Part shown: positions 21,547-32,850 of the stretch, in pieces
Position numbering within the stretch: position 1 is the first letter of the stretch
Layout: each line of letters starts with the position of its first letter
Source of the DNA: Lytechinus variegatus
Taxonomy: Eukaryota; Echinodermata; Echinoidea; Temnopleuroida; Toxopneustidae
Reading direction: 5' to 3'
Assembly (NCBI RefSeq): GCF_018143015.1
Contig: NC_054748.1
Coordinates: 18,825,225-18,889,224, forward strand
DNA: 64,000 nucleotides
Made by a program: the position numbers and the translations under genes
Notes under the pieces: model-generated
What the model was told of the DNA's origin: nothing
What the model saw: the letters and a program-made list of their open reading frames with translations, nothing else
Databases searched by the model: none

Positions 21547-23243
21547 TGACACATAAATTAAATATAGTTCACGAAATAAAGGAATGTAGAATTTAGTTAT
21601 AAAAAAAAGAAGTCATTTGTTATAGAGATTACACACAAATTGAGCGGAAATGATACGCTTTTATAATTTGCAATTTTGTTTTTGTTATTAGTTTTTGTGT
21701 ATAATGTGTATTAAAGGTCTGTGTTATAGCTCTTGGTTTTGATCACTGCACGTGTTGTCGTGCACTGCCTCCAGAGGGTAGTATTGCATGGACGACAATT
21801 TTCAAATTGAGGGATTGAATGAAAAGGAAATCGACGGGGAAATCGAAAGAAGGTCGGGGTGGTACCGGGTGGTTGTTGTTGATTATAAATATTTTTTGCT
21901 TGTGATTTATCATGTCTTTACAAACTTTATTTTGATTTTACTTAAAGAACGCAATATCGTAGTCAGCCGATTATTCAATACACATGCTAGTATGACTCTC
22001 ACTTCTTTGCTTGTACATTTTTTTTATACAAAGTTAGTTCCTACTATTCATTTTGCATGGACCAAGCTAGTCATGGGTTGATGACATGATGACGATGATT
22101 ATGAGTGATAATGATTATGATGATTTTAAAATATTTTTATTCTATTCTGAGTCATGCATTTAATATAGGTGTGATATGAAATTTAGGTTGGTGTATTTTT
22201 TCTAAATCTTTCATAGTTTTTCGTTTTGTTTTTATTGGTAAAAAAGGAGAAAACGGTATGGGGTCGAATTGTATTTGGGACGTATTATTCTATGCTTAAC
22301 TTACTTCATGTCATAGACATATATAACTAATTTGCTGTATGGCTTTTTGTAAGATTTGTTTAATTGAATCGTTAATTACCTAATACTTTTTAAGACATAG
22401 ACCCCCTCCTCAAAAAATTGACGATCAAGAACAAAAGATAGAAGGTAAGAGAAAGGGGTGAAATATTATATGATATTTTGTAATATATTGTGAAAGTATA
22501 TCACAAAGATGGATTTTTGAAATGAGAAATGTGGAAATGTTTGCATGATTGATTTGGTCGTTCGTTATTTTTTTATAAATTTTATGTGGTATGCTATTTA
22601 TTTAGCCCCTTCAAAATTGTTGGCTCATTACGTTTTTGTGTCATGTCATTATATGTTGGCAAATTAGCATGAGATAACTAAAGAGGTCATGTAGATTTGT
22701 AGAGATTTTTGGGCCCCTTTTTAGCGAGACTTAGGGGTTGTTGCAAGAAAATATTTTCAGTCAATCGCAAATATTATGTTGCAATTTTACAATTGATCGA
22801 TCACTTTTAACGATTGCAAATCAGTACTCCTTGTTTGATAGAGCAGATTAGCAATCAATCACAAATTTGCAATTAATTGCACGGCATATGCTTGATTTTG
22901 GAAGAACAATTGACTTGCAATTGGTTGCAAGTTTGTTGCAACACTTCATAAGTTTTTTAGTTTTCGTCAGCAAGGTAATTGGCGCTCGTGATGCGCGCTT
23001 CGCGAGCATCAATAGTGTCCAGTTTGCTGGGGATTGAGGTGGGAGAAAGTTTTGATCTTAAGGTTGTTGAGGTTGAAGTGTCTACATATAATTAGGCAAA
23101 AATTTATTAATATTCATGGAGTTAGACTTAAATTTTCATAATAATATGACGTCATGAGTATGCAATATAGACATTCGCCGCCATTTTGATTTTATAGTAC
23201 CGTTATATTCTTTCGCTTAGCGTCAGGAGGATTATTTACAATA
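21547..23243. other. Non-coding interval with one fold-back
   Basis: AT-rich. A weak fold-back at about 22737-22952 (GGGTTGTTGCAAGAAAATAT against ATTGGTTGCAAGTTTGTTGC AAC) has an interior of TTGCAATT-type words. Just upstream of 23244 lies GCCGCCATTTTGATTTTATA, which may be promoter or 5' UTR of the next exon. No gene is supported in between. Confidence 0.45.
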
Positions 23244-23501
23244 ATGGCTGTTCAAATGTACGTTGTGGAAAGATTTGATAGTAGTGGGGAGGGGGCCAGA
23301 AAACAGGAGTTTTTGCGAGCTGCTGTCTGTGTCAAGAATGATACTTCTAACATATATGAATGCTATGTTAATGACGTAATTGCAATGGAGGCGAGAGTCG
23401 TCGAGCGTCTGGTAGAGTTGGAAGAAGGAGCATCCTTCTACGTGAAAAACTGTATTGTTGATCGATTGAATGTCAAAGTTGCAGTCAACACCAATTCTAA
23501 G
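23244..23501 (+). CDS. First exon of an OB-fold-like (RPA-like) transposon gene
   Basis: ATG at 23244 follows AATA. 86 codons run to the donor TAAG|GTAGGT, phase 0. The peptide (MAVQMYVVERFDSSGEGARK, then FLRAAVCVKNDTSNIYECYV, then FYVKNCIVDRLNVKVAVNTN) resembles the first strands of an OB-fold nucleic-acid-binding domain of the RPA/Helitron-associated kind found in repetitive genes of marine invertebrates. It joins in phase with 25798-25935. The role, single-strand DNA binding, is inferred. Intervening DNA carries a TTAA element and a satellite. Confidence 0.45.
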
Positions 23502-23897
23502 GTAGGTTTAACATTAAGCCTATAAGTCAGTGTTTAATTGTTTGTAATTGCAATATCTAGAATTACCATGGTTATGGTCATTATCGTAGTTTATACTTTA
23601 ATTTTAAAGGCTATGGTTAATTAACATTTTTGTTTCACCTGTAAATTAGTAGAGTGAGACTAGTATAGGGGCCGCTTTTTGACGGCGGCGTTAACACGAA
23701 ATCTTATCGTTGGTTAAGTTTTTTAATTGATAGCATAACTTAGAAAGTATATGGATTTAGTTAATGAAATTTGGTTATTATGTTAATCAAGTATTACTAA
23801 TCATCGTGCCTGAGTTTTTTGTCCAAGGTGATACATGTAGGTCATTTAGGCTGAACTTAGACCATGTTGGGGCAATCAATTCAAAATCTTTACTTAA

Positions 23898-24488
23898 AGG
23901 GGATTTCAGCCTTGGCCATAAAATGTTGTGTTGGGAAGGAGAAAAATAAATTAAACAGAATGGTGAAAGTTTGAAAGAAATTGGAAAAGCAATAAGTTAT
24001 AGCTGCTTTAAAATTGAGATCACTAATACTATGTAGATTTAAAATTGGCAACTGGGTAAGTAAATTATGATAAGGGCAAGGACAACTTTCCCATAGGCCA
24101 TGTACTTTATTATCAAGGATTTGTTGTTTTTTCCCCGTATTTCCCATTCCCCTGGGACAGTAATCTAAATATAATCCATGTAGTATATTGTTTTATGTTT
24201 TTATTAAAGAAAAATATAATTTGAAATAAAACTTCTGGGAGAAATGACATTTTAGCTATAATTATGTATTGGAGTACATGGAAGAGTAGTCCTTGCCTTA
24301 CATCACTATGACAACCCATATGGGGCCAATTTGAAATCTCCATGGGTATAGTGATTCCCAATATTTACAAGTTTTAAAAATTAATAACTTTCTTGTTGTT
24401 TATCCAATATTGTTCATACTTTCACCTATCAATCTGTCTCATTTCCTTTCCTTTTAAAAACAAGTTTTTATTTGAGTTGGATTCCCCT
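23898..24488. mobile_element. TTAA-flanked element, family F-like, divergent
   Basis: TTAA at 23894-23897 and 24489-24492. The ends AGGGGATTTCAGCC and GAGTTGGATTCCCCT are inverted and resemble the AGGGGAAGTTCACCC ends of family F. Interior unlike the other two. It lies in the intron after 23501. Confidence 0.6.
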
Positions 24489-24767
24489 TTAAGATCATGT
24501 TTTTGAAATATCATATAACTTAGAAAATATATGGTCCTAGTTGATGAAATTTGTGTATAAGATTAATCAAGTATTACTGAACATCTTGCTTGAGTTTCAC
24601 GTCACTGATCAAGAACAAAGTGATGGTGTCATTGAACTTTGGCCAGATTGGAGTATTTGTTGAATTATTGTTAGCTCAGTTTTGAAAAAATTGTCATGTT
24701 GTAATAATTATAAAATGATTTGTTTAAGTTTTTTGGAGGATAATTGGAGTGTTGGGTGGCAACTTTG

Positions 24768-25650
24768 TTTACAATGTTTTGTCATTTGTATGTTTTGTAT
24801 ATCTTGAGAGATAGTGGTTTTTGGATATTTGATTATATTGGAAGATAGTGATTGTGTTGTTATCTTTGTTAAGGTTTGTAGTGTCTTTATGTAGAATGTT
24901 GTAAGGTATAATTTCTACTGGGATTTTTTTGTGTATCTTGGTTAATAGGGTTTGCATGTGGTGAGATATTGGAAAGTGTTGTTTGTGTAGAGTTTTTTTA
25001 CAATGTTTTGTCATATTTGATTATATTGGAAGATAGTGATTGTGTTGTTATCTTTGTTAAGGTTTGTAGTGTCTTTATGTAGAATGTTGTAAGGTATAAT
25101 TTCTACTGGGATTTTTTGTGTATCTTGGTTAATAGAGTTTGCATGTGGTGAGATATTGGAAAGTGTTGTTTGTGTAGAGTTTTTTTACAATGTTTTGTCA
25201 TTTGTATGTTTTGTATATCTTGAGAGATAGTGGTTTTTGGATATTTGATTATATTGCAAGATAGTGATTGTGTTGATATCTTTGTTAAGGTTTGTAGTGT
25301 CTTTATGTAGAATGTTGTAAGGTATAATTTCTACTGGGATTTTTTTGTGTATCTTGGTTAATAGGGTTTGCATGTGGTGAGATATTGGAAAGTGTTGTTT
25401 GTGTAGAGTTTGTTTACAATGTTTTGTCATTTGTATGTTTTGTATATCTTGAGAGATAGTGGTTTTTGGATATTTGATTATATTGGAAGATAGTGATTGT
25501 GTTGTTGTTGATATCTTTGTTAAGGTTTGTAGTGTCTTTATGTAGAATGTTGTAAGGTATAATTTCTACTGGGATTTTTTTGTGTATCTTGGTTAATAGG
25601 GTTTGCATGTGGTGAGATATTGGAAAGTGTTGTTTGTGTAGAGTTTGTTT
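24768..25650 (+). repeat. Tandem array, four units of about 187-233 bp
   Basis: Units begin ACAATGTTTTGTCAT near 24770, 25000, 25187 and 25418. The second lacks about 45 bp (TTGTATGTTTTGTATATCTT and following). The fourth carries GTTGTTGTTGATATC, shared with the single unit in duplication copy 2 (37168-37412). The similar frames seen on the minus strand are a by-product of the repeat and are not annotated. Confidence 0.92.
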
Positions 25651-25797
25651 GATTAATAAATGTACACTGTAAAATGTTGTTGAATGTAGGTGTTCCCAAA
25701 ATAATGTTTACATATCAAGTCTTGTTTAGATTTTAATAGGAAGCTAAGTTTTTGTGTTGATATTTGTTTATATATATTTATTTTATTTGTTATTTAG

Positions 25798-25935
25798 GTA
25801 TTTGCCAGTGGGCCTGGATTTGAAATATCAAAAGAGTTGGTGGAGGGATATCGCCGTCCTCCAATTGTTGCACTATCCGAAATAAAGAGCAGCCCAACCA
25901 AGAGAAGAGTATCGGTGCAAGGAGTTGTTTCTTAG
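25798..25935 (+). pseudogene. OB-like second exon, copy 1, ends in TAG at the splice junction
   Basis: Acceptor TTATTTAG. It reads VFASGPGFEISKELVEGYRR, then PPIVALSEIKSSPTKRRVSV-QGVVS, then TAG followed at once by GTATTG. Phase 0 matches the exon at 23244-23501. 'SPTxxxVSVQGxV' is the usual start of an OB strand, so the fold is cut right after it begins. TAG|GTATTG looks like CAG|GTATTG with one C-to-T change, which would restore a Gln codon and a normal donor. The identical sequence is in copy 2. Confidence 0.5.
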
Positions 25936-26186
25936 GTATTGATAGTTATTATTTCTTTGTTTTGTGTCACTTGCATAGCAGAGTGAGACTGTAGGTGTTG
26001 ATTTTGCAACAAAGTTGTTAATGTCAGATTTTAACCAAATGTGAAGTTTTGGAAATGATAATATAAATAAAAAGTACATGGATCTATTTAATGAAACTTG
26101 GACATAATGTTAAAATGAAGTATTTTTGATCATCTTACTTGAGTTTTAGGTCACCTAACCAAGGTAAAAGGTCAATTAGAGTCAGC

Positions 26187-26556
26187 AATACTATCGGGTC
26201 ACACATCATCCCCAAAGGCCTTGAGGAAAAAATAGGAAACAAGATGTGCAACCCTAGGCAGACCATGGCCAGGTTGTGGGAGTCTTAAGGAATGCCTGGC
26301 AGATTCCTGCCTACAAACATCAGAAAAACAACAAGCACACACGTAATAATCAAAACCTTTTGTTTTATCAATTTAAAATTTAAAATGCCAAGTTCAAGAA
26401 CAAGATAGAGTAATGAGGACAAAACTGACAAAAACATGAAAGACAATGTCATTGGCATGCCAAGACAAGAGGAAGACGGTAAAACGGTTTTGATTGATAG
26501 GCGCACTAGAGTAAGCTGACTTTGAATCTAACATCCCAATTAGTGGTGCAACGTTG
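26187..26556 (+). repeat. Shared 3' module, solo copy in duplication copy 1
   Basis: GTCAGCAATACTATCGGGTC, then ACCCTAGGCAGACCATGGCC, AGGTTGTGGGAGTCTTAAGG, CACACGTAATAATCAAAACC, and a tail ending near CAATTAGTGGTGCAACGT. One unit only, compared with the 92-bp array at 21120. Same at 37947-38315 and 35394-35757. Confidence 0.85.
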
Positions 26557-26786
26557 TTTAAGTTTTGCACGTGTTAACAGCTGTGTGCATGCATTGTGCA
26601 CATGGAATTGATGTACTAGATCTACACGGATATCAGCTCGGCCTGAGTCAGGGAAGTATTTCTTGCTATCTATTAAAGTTAGTGCTAGCAGTATATTTTG
26701 GTATATTCTCAAAAGTTTTTGGATGCATTATTAGAAATGTAGAGTTCTAATAGAGGTAAGCCTAGAGGCTCTCACTAGCAATCATC

Positions 26787-27002
26787 ATGGCATCGGCATC
26801 ACCTTCCTTGAGCATTAGTCGCTAGTGCATGATTTGTGATACTCGACTGGTTACATGCAAAACGTATGTAAAGCTTAATTCAGCCAGATGCACAAGAGTT
26901 GAACTTATATCAGCTGTACAGCTTATCGTTGGTAAAAGTGAAGATATCCAAAAAAATCCATCGGATTATTTGTGTCACAAATGGGAAATGAAGGTGAAAA
27001 AA
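26787..27002 (+). pseudogene. ZAD-like zinc-finger first exon, copy 1 (stop)
   Basis: Same as 38548-38763, but a G-to-A change turns the Trp codon TGG into TAG (26823-26825), twelve codons after ATG. The remainder is intact to the donor AAAAAA|GTAAGT. Confidence 0.7.
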
Positions 27003-27065
27003 GTAAGTTGACTTTCATGTCTGGAAGGAGAAATTAAGGAGTAGTACCACCAAACAGTATCAAAG

Positions 27066-27203
27066 CACGTAAGCCTGATAAAGCCAACACCAAGTCTAAG
27101 TTTACCCAAGGCAAAGGCAGAGGGATTTCTGACAAAAACACCTGCGAAGGAATACAAGAAGAAGCGTCCAGCAGCCTTTTCCCCTGGAACTCCAAAATCA
27201 AAG
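27066..27203 (+). pseudogene. Basic linker exon, copy 1
   Basis: If spliced from AAAG at 27062-27065 to AAAG|GTGACT, it reads HVSLIKPTPSLSLPKAKAEG, then LTKTPAKEYKKKRPAAFSPG, in phase 0 with the previous exon. Lys/Pro-rich, like linkers behind ZAD or THAP domains. The acceptor lacks a pyrimidine tract, so the boundary is tentative. Confidence 0.3.
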
Positions 27204-28028
27204 GTGACTCATAGACCTATAGGAATCATAACCATATTTTGTTCAATTGTTGCTTTTGTAAAATAAAAAGTCTAGATATCTAAATAAAGTCAAACATAGA
27301 ATCTAGATCCAACTCAATGATTAATCCTACTTCATGTTGATGTAGATCTAGGCCCAGTTTTCTACTTCTTTCTCAAATCTGGTAAATAAATCCAATGAAT
27401 GTAATTCCACTGAATGTGCATGTCACTAGAACTCTAAATCTATTTAATTTCATTTTCATTACATAGAGGGTCTACTGGGTTATGTTATCACATGTGACCC
27501 AAAACGATTGTGGTGTGAAGGACATAAACTGAAAATGTGTTACATTGAATAATTGCATCAAAATATAGATCTAGATCTCTACATGTATTATGTAATTACA
27601 TAGGGTGCATGATGAAAAAGATCTAGGTTTAATAGTACACCTGCTTATTTGTTTAGTAAACCTTTGCAAACATGGATCAGGCTAATCATTGCAGGGTATA
27701 CTATAGGCCTAATAGTCAGTAGCTTTTTAATATAAAATTACTAAATATACAAAACAAAACGCTACTTTAAATGAAAATAACAACATTGAATCACATCTGA
27801 CTTTAAATCCTTATTGCCGGAAGAATGCCGTATTGAAATTCTAATGGTAAAAATGCATTCGATGACTAATTATTATGCTTAATATTGTGATGTTCGAAGA
27901 TGCTCTCGATAGTATGTTGTTCCTGATCGTTTATCAAACCTTTAGACAAGCTTTAATTTAAGAGAGAAATGAATGGTATTTTTTTACTCAGTCTAGAATC
28001 TGTATAGTTGTACTAAAAAAAGTAGACC
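27204..28028. other. Intronic or spacer DNA, copy 1
   Basis: AT-rich with frequent TAGATCTA words; nearly identical to 38965-39791. No coding signal. Confidence 0.5.
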
Positions 28029-28045
28029 TTAACCCTATCGGGATC
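28029..28045 (+). mobile_element. Candidate piggyBac-like 5' terminus, copy 1
   Basis: TTAACCCTATCGGGATC: a TTAA followed by CCCTATC, the same first seven bases as the inverted ends of the TTAA element at 45321. Repeated in copy 2 at 39792. I found no matching right end, so the element is not closed. Confidence 0.35.
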
Positions 28046-28293
28046 GTGGTTGCCAAAAGGCGACCGATCGCGAACCTCCCAAAAAGACCTCGGACTTTCT
28101 TTAGGGCCTTATTGAAAGAGTTGTATACTCCCTCTACTGTTCAAAGTTGTACAGGTACGTTCTATACACAATAGGCTTTTGAATGGTGCGAACTTTGACC
28201 CACCTTCCCATAGAATATTTTCGCACAATCGGTCGTTGAACTTGTCTTTTGGAGCTAGAATTCTCACAAATTTCTTCAAATAGAGGCCGTATC

Positions 28294-28585
28294 ATGGCGG
28301 CCTATAGTGATATTTTGTCCTCGTCGTTATCAGAGGATAGCAGCAGTGTGTTGTCAGAAAGATAATTCTCGCAATTTTTCTCAATCTGACGATGATTTTA
28401 TGGACATTTTGTCTGATGATGAGAAAGAGATGCCGTTTTGGACCCACCCCAAGCTCCAAGTAACCTCCGCCGTCCGCACGGGGTACGTGTTTGTGGAGGG
28501 GGCATACGCGGAAGGATGGTTCGAACAAGAGGTGGAACTCCACCTGAGCAGGGCGCGTCTTTTTTTCCCTACCGTTACTGCGTAA
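28294..28585 (+). pseudogene. Acidic N-terminal ORF, frameshifted, copy 1 only
   Basis: ATG at 28294 gives MAAYSDILSSSLSEDSSSVL, then a stop after SER. The +1 frame carries on with NFSQSDDDFMDILSDDEKEM, then FWTHPKLQVTSAVRTGYVFV and EGWFEQEVELHLSRARLFFP to a stop. A single frameshift therefore splits one acidic N-terminus. Ser/Asp-rich starts are common in piggyBac transposases, and a TTAACCCTATC end lies about 260 bp upstream, but the FWTHPK region is not recognised. Copy 2 keeps only the ATG, because 28297-28736 is missing there. Confidence 0.4.
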
Positions 28586-28988
28586 AATTGCAGAACTTCA
28601 CTCAGGAAGCGACTTGTGCGAGAGGCTACACAGAACACACGCAGTACCCATGCGTGTGGACTCTGTTCTTTTTTGGGCTGCATCCATGCAATATTTGTGT
28701 AGCAACCGTGAGCGTGCGTGATTTGAGCTGAGCTAAGCTAAAGCTAACTAGCTAACGATAGCTATATTAGCTAGATGCATGATATATCAGAGTACGTACG
28801 TACGCGAGTAGATGATCGAGTGCATGGCCATATGGAATATGTGCATTTGATACGAATAGTGTATACGTCTCGCTCTCAAGTTGCCCGGCAATCTTTAATT
28901 TTAACCACGTTAGTTTTATTTTCACCGTGAAAGAAGTACAGCTAGCTGTGGTGTATAGGTATATAGTCTACTGTCAATTGAGAACACC

Positions 28989-29194
28989 ATGGACCCTGCC
29001 ATGGAGAGCTTGATCACGGTCGGTGTCAGTGACACTGACAGTGAAAGGGACTTCATTACAAGTACTACTACGTCTGTTACGTGTACAACTCCAAGTCCAA
29101 CAATTTTGACGTCTCCAACTAGTAGTAGTACTAGTAGTACTATGCTGAATGCATGGCTGAATGTAAAGGTGTCAATATCCCTGAAAGAGTACTG
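28989..29194 (+). pseudogene. MULE N-terminal exon, copy 1 (frameshift)
   Basis: Equivalent to 40312-40515, but two bases longer in the TAGTAGTACTAGTAG tract. The frame shifts after SPTSSSTSS and the conserved AECKGVTIPERVL end is lost. The shared start is MDPAMESLITVGVSDTDSER. Confidence 0.65.
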
Positions 29195-30363
29195 GTATGT
29201 TAACTCTCTCTGTCTTGACTCTTGTTTTGTTATTGCAGTTTTGTAATATAGGTCTAACTAGATCTAACGTGAGTTTAATTGAAAATAGAATGAGATCGAA
29301 ATATCAATTCAGATATAGGCTGGATCTATAATTTTATAGTTAACTTTTTTTAGATCTAAAATTTGTAAAAATAACTTCAAATTAAGACACAATCATTTTC
29401 AACTTCAAGGACAAGGTCCAATCCCATTTTACATGGGACTTCCAAGTTCCATGCAAAAAAAACTGGTTTCATACTGTGTGTGTGTGTGATACATGTGTGA
29501 CTCACTGTATAGTCTCTAGATAACCTAAAGCCAAGGCAAAAGCCAATACAAGTTAAAGTGATGTTCAGTAGATCTAGTCTGGTAGGGTAGACTAGAGGGC
29601 GCCCAAAGAAGAAAATTATTTTAGCTAGCATGTACAAAAAAGTAGGAAACCTGCTCTATGAATATTGAAGCCGAATATTAATTTACAAAGATACTTTGCC
29701 ATTTGAGGAAAATCTGTCAAAAATGGGTGATATAACAAGAAAAAAGTATTCAAATTATCGTTCGAGAATCCTCAGACGACAATTCTGATTTGAAAATAGC
29801 AGAACTTTATTTACATGCTAAACGTATGTGCTGATTGGGCAATTTTGGGGTAATTTTAAATCATGTATATGTGAGGATTATGGTCATTTTACATTAGCAA
29901 ACATAACATGTATTTTCTAATACATCGTTGAAAATTTGAATTGACTATCAAAGTATCCATACATGTATTTGGAGGAAATCTAAAAATATATGAATCGATC
30001 ATAATTATAATCGATTGTTCATTGATTCAACCCATTTTGTTCTCTAATACGCAAAAGCAGTCTACAATATCAAAATCATAATTTTCTAACACAGCATATC
30101 ATATCCATTAATTTCAATGCATTTAAATTGAATCTACTAATACTAGATCTACCTTGCAATTTAACCAAACAATGAATGAAACACTGTTCCTGATGCTGAT
30201 AATGTACTTGATAACTAAAGTGCAGCATGCTTTCAGAAAAAAAGAAGAAAAGTCTGCACTTGCTTGAATATTAACATGCTTTCATGTAAAATTATGCCAA
30301 GACTCAAGAGGCAAGATATGAAAAATGTAGATTCTAAACTAAGAGGGACTCTGAACTTTTTCA
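29195..30363. other. Intron, copy 1
   Basis: AT-rich, with a short GT repeat near 29477. Nearly identical to 40516-41706 apart from small indels. No coding signal. Confidence 0.55.
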
Positions 30364-30365
30364 TA

Positions 30366-31101
30366 CTGTAAAAGTGGAAATATTCGCGGTGTGGAAATTT
30401 TCGCGCATTTCGCGGAAAGATCGGCGAGCGCGAATTTAAAAACACGCGAATTTATGAGCATCTATCAACTGCGTGTATCGTTTTGGCAAAGAGATTGCAT
30501 AATTTGATCTAAAGAGGGCGGCATTTACGCAAGCAAGCTTGAGCTCCAATATCATGTGCATCGCGAGAATTCGTTTTAAAAGCAATGCGATCATTTTTTT
30601 AACAGTCACAGATCAGTATTTAAATTATGATTTTGGTTGAAATATAAATTGCTTTTGCTATTTGATTGGTGAGTGTTTAGATCTGTTTAGTTTTTGAGAA
30701 GACGTTGGGTCGATCGCCCGTGTTTGTTGATTGATCCCATGCACTTTTAATAGCCGTAGTCCCCCCGATCCTTACCCGGTGCTCGGCCGTCTATCCCAGG
30801 CCATCAGCTAGCAGCGCCTCCGTTTTGCCTTTCCCGATGTCCGCCCCGCAAAGAAAAGTTGCGCTAAATGTCACAAAGCTCATGATTAGATCAAAACAAT
30901 GCTGAATTATGCGGCCCTAGAGCTAAAATTATGATAAAAAAATACAATTTCGTTGCTGAAATTTTAATTAAAACCATTCAGGGATGGCAAGAAGTGACTT
31001 TGTGATTATGGAGTATGGAGCACGAATTTAAAAACCCGCGAATATGTTTGAAGCCGCCCGAGCGCGAAAAATTAATCCCGCGAAAATAACAGCGTTTACA
31101 G
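30366..31101. mobile_element. 736-bp TA-flanked element, in copy 1 only
   Basis: The ends CTGTAAAAGTGGAAATATTC GCG and CGCGAAAATAACAGCGTTTA CAG are inverted and flanked by TA on both sides. Copy 2 has the uninterrupted TTTTCATA|CCTTG at 41701-41713. TA duplication suggests Tc1/mariner-type mobilisation. The interior holds GC-rich stretches and no intact ORF. Confidence 0.9.
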
Positions 31102-31211
31102 TACCTTGTTGTTTTCATGAAGATGCAATTTGGAGAAAACTTTGAATGAGGCATAAACTTCAAACAGAAACAAACATAATCTATAATTGTGATTTTTATT
31201 TTACATTTCAG

Positions 31212-31424
31212 GCTGTCCTCCCCAGTGGCATTACTTACCATGCTTGTTATGTTGAAATGGAATCCTTCAATGAGAATGAAGTTCATTTTCGTACAACTCT
31301 GTGGCTGAATCTGAGCACCAAAGAAGAATTTGAAGAATGGTTGCAAAGTTTTCAAGAGACTTCTCACGTGACTTGGCGGGTCAGGCGGACAGTTCCAACA
31401 GAGGGAGTTACAGTATTGTTCAAG
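31212..31424 (+). CDS. MULE second exon, copy 1
   Basis: Acceptor TTACATTTCAG, donor CAAG|GTATTC, 71 codons in phase 0-0: AVLPSGITYHACYVEMESFN, then LWLNLSTKEEFEEWLQSFQE, then TSHVTWRVRRTVPTEG, ending VLFK. 'T(S)xVTWRVxxTxPxxGxxxxFK' is the segment just before the Cys/His cluster in a common invertebrate MULE (Mutator-like) family. The exon itself is intact, but its upstream partner is frameshifted and no transposase core follows in this copy, so it is probably dead. Confidence 0.6.
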
Positions 31425-31954
31425 GTATTCACTCTAACTTTGTTGATGTTTAATGTCCCTGAGACCCTGACCCCCACTAGGGACTGAACCCATGGTCCCT
31501 ATGAGGGCAGTCCATGTGATCCCCAGCTTTTGTATATTTTTTTCTTGTTGCCCACTATCATGCCTGTTAAAGATCTAGTGTTTTTCAATTGCAGCCCAAA
31601 ACTTGACACTGAAAAAATATAGGCTAAATGTTATATATATAAAATATCCTACCTGTGTACATAACTTTTATAACTTAATACCATAATGAAAAAAATTATA
31701 AAGAAAATATGTAACTGGAAATAAACTTTATGGAATATAATTTCATAGAATTATAAAGAATGTTTTGTTTTAATTTCTAAGTATGTTGAACTTTATAAGA
31801 ATCCACTATCTTCATCATTTTTATCATTACTATTATTATTATTATTAAACGGATAGTTCAGTAGTGGATCCGAACTCAAAATTTTCTCCAAACCTCATTT
31901 TAACAGTAAATTTTATTGATAAACTGCTTATAAACACCATTTGAAACTATTTGG

Positions 31955-32850
31955 AAATTTAATTTTTCCTTCTAGAAGCGATGTATGGGCCAAAACTGAA
32001 TAAATGTGTTGTAATCGATCACCTATGATCGATTCAATGACAATCTTTTACAAAGTATAAAAAAGGTACATTGTGCCCCCCTCCGTAATTTCTATATTTT
32101 TCAGCCGATTGCGCTAAAACTTGGCACAGATGTAGAACAGGTCATAATCTAAAAGTTAGTGTCGTTACAATTTCTCAAGGTCACCATGTGGGGGCGCAGT
32201 TGCACAAAATATGGCCAATATTAGGGAAAATGCAAACATCAAGTATGATATGCACTTATTCTGGAGGCAGTAAATCTAAAATTAGAATTACTTCAATATG
32301 TGATATTGCATAACTTAAATGATTGGAGAAGCCATCCCATATCTTAAATAAAGATATCTAGTAAATTTAAAGGTCCAAACTTAACACAGAAGTGCAAATT
32401 TCCACATAAATAATCCTACTCGTCACAAGGTGGCGCCATTTATATTTAAATAAAAAAATCATTCCTTTAAAAATCATTTGTGTATGAATGAAAATGAATT
32501 GGTCATGTTGCAATGATCTTCAAATTTATTTAGAGTTACTTTTTAACTGCAATTTGGGGAATTAAATAAATTTTTTCCATATTTTGTGATTTTTGCCAAA
32601 CATTGGTATAAAAACAAAGAAAAACAAAAGAACATTTTTATACCAACAAAATATTATGACAGAAGCATACAGAATGCTTATTTCCATCTTAAATCCCCCC
32701 AAAAAGAGAATTATTTGGTTGCATTTTATGCCTGTATTATGAAGAGTTCCACCCTAGCCTTGAATAGAGAAACATCTCTGTGTAATTTATGACACTAGTT
32801 AACACCTGTGTAGTGAACCCTAACTCTAACTCCAGTAGCCACCCTACAAT
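31955..32850. other. Interval between duplication copy 1 and the piggyBac fragment
   Basis: AT-rich, with no supported gene. Contains TTATTTAAATATAAATGGCG-type words and a T-rich segment near 32090. Confidence 0.4.

Larger units (their letters stand above)
24726..31954 (+). repeat. Direct duplication, copy 1 (7.2 kb)
   Basis: Matches 37078-42584 almost base for base over long stretches, from AAGTTTTTTGGAGGATAATT to GAAACTATTTGG. Length differences come mainly from extra satellite units (24768-25650), a 440-bp segment at 28297-28736, and a 736-bp element at 30366-31101; all three are absent or shorter in copy 2. Copy 1 has more damage: a stop in the 26787 exon and a frameshift in the 28989 exon. 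Confidence 0.95.

Noticed and set aside
21234..21556. Overlapping ORFs with repeated CGSLTDCAEDSCP-like peptides
   Set aside because: The 92-bp period rotates the frame, so each ORF is the same DNA read in another frame.
24769..25608. Minus-strand ORFs (HKQHFPISHHMQTLLTKIHK) in the AT-rich array
   Set aside because: They repeat with the satellite units, lack exon context and match no family I know. The coding exons in this block are on the other strand.
32821..32835. CCCTAACTCTAACTCC as telomere-like repeat
   Set aside because: Only two imperfect units; too short to mean an interstitial telomere.
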